DNA of 7,094 nt, from positions 1-7,094 of the forward strand of contig JAESUJ010000091.1 in assembly GCA_016763165.1 (NCBI GenBank), read 5' to 3'. This DNA comes from Candidatus Babeliales bacterium (lineage in GTDB: Bacteria; Babelota; Babeliae; Babelales; CAZZPM01). Position numbers and translations under genes: made by a program. This document shows, in pieces, positions 7,028 through 7,094 of this stretch (within the stretch, counting starts at the first letter, position 1; each line of letters starts with the position of its first letter). The notes under the pieces were generated by a model. The model was given only the letters and a program-made list of their open reading frames with translations. It was not told the origin of the DNA and ran no database searches.

Positions 7028-7094
7028 TGAAAGTAGTTGTAGCGTCTGGTGGACGATTCCATTCAATACATCTTGCTCGTCAACTTATGAAAAA
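7027..7094 (+). CDS. Glycosyltransferase N-terminus, probable GT-B fold (partial, cut by window edge)
   Basis: ATG 7027 shares one base with the stop of the previous gene (TAATG) and opens a frame that stays open to the edge, giving 22 full codons. The peptide begins MKVVVASGGRFHSIHLARQ: a hydrophobic beta strand, a Gly-rich turn, then FHSIHLARQL. This is the typical first strand, loop and helix of GT4-type (GT-B) glycosyltransferases. No clear SD precedes it, so translation is probably coupled to the upstream gene by termination and re-initiation. It would fit as a further sugar-adding enzyme of the same operon. Only the first strand and helix are visible, so donor, acceptor and intactness are unknown. 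Confidence 0.6.
   Translation, partial: MKVVVASGGRFHSIHLARQLMK

Noticed and set aside
1..7094. Defence system, mobile element, prophage or CRISPR locus
   Set aside because: No nuclease, transposase, integrase, toxin or direct-repeat array is seen; every gene fits glycan synthesis.

Overview
This is a dense, one-directional gene cluster for making and transferring surface sugars. Six complete genes and the first 22 codons of a seventh all lie on the + strand. They are separated by 10-14 nt or joined by overlapping stop/start codons, so the window reads as the middle of one operon that continues past both edges. No stretch over 70 nt lacks a gene, and I see no RNA gene, insertion sequence, CRISPR array, convincing promoter or terminator.

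Layout: 1-70, leader or tail of an upstream gene; 71-1108, SDR-family nucleotide-sugar 4,6-dehydratase; 1123-1842, class I SAM methyltransferase; 1857-2792, family 2 glycosyltransferase of the polyprenyl-phosphate (DPM1/ArnC/GtrB) type; 2803-3777, UDP-glucuronate decarboxylase (UDP-xylose synthase); 3774-5375 and 5390-7027, two tandem paralogous multi-pass membrane proteins with GT-C glycosyltransferase features and a shared unrecognised C-terminal domain; 7027 to the edge, start of a probable GT-B glycosyltransferase.

How they may work together (inference): the two SDR enzymes make activated sugars (a 4-keto-6-deoxy-hexose and UDP-xylose). The GT2 enzyme loads a sugar onto a polyprenyl phosphate at the inner face of the membrane. 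One or both GT-C-like proteins use the lipid-linked sugar on the outer face. The methyltransferase may modify the glycan or its precursor. The decarboxylase + GT2 + GT-C set parallels the parts list of the Arn (aminoarabinose-lipid A) pathway, but without an aminotransferase or formyltransferase in view.

Organism: an AT-rich bacterium (GC roughly in the mid-30s percent by eye, not counted) that uses the standard code and clear Shine-Dalgarno sequences, with two GTG starts. The SD usage argues against Bacteroidota. A candidate-phylum or host-associated lineage such as Dependentiae would fit, but the sequence alone does not settle this.
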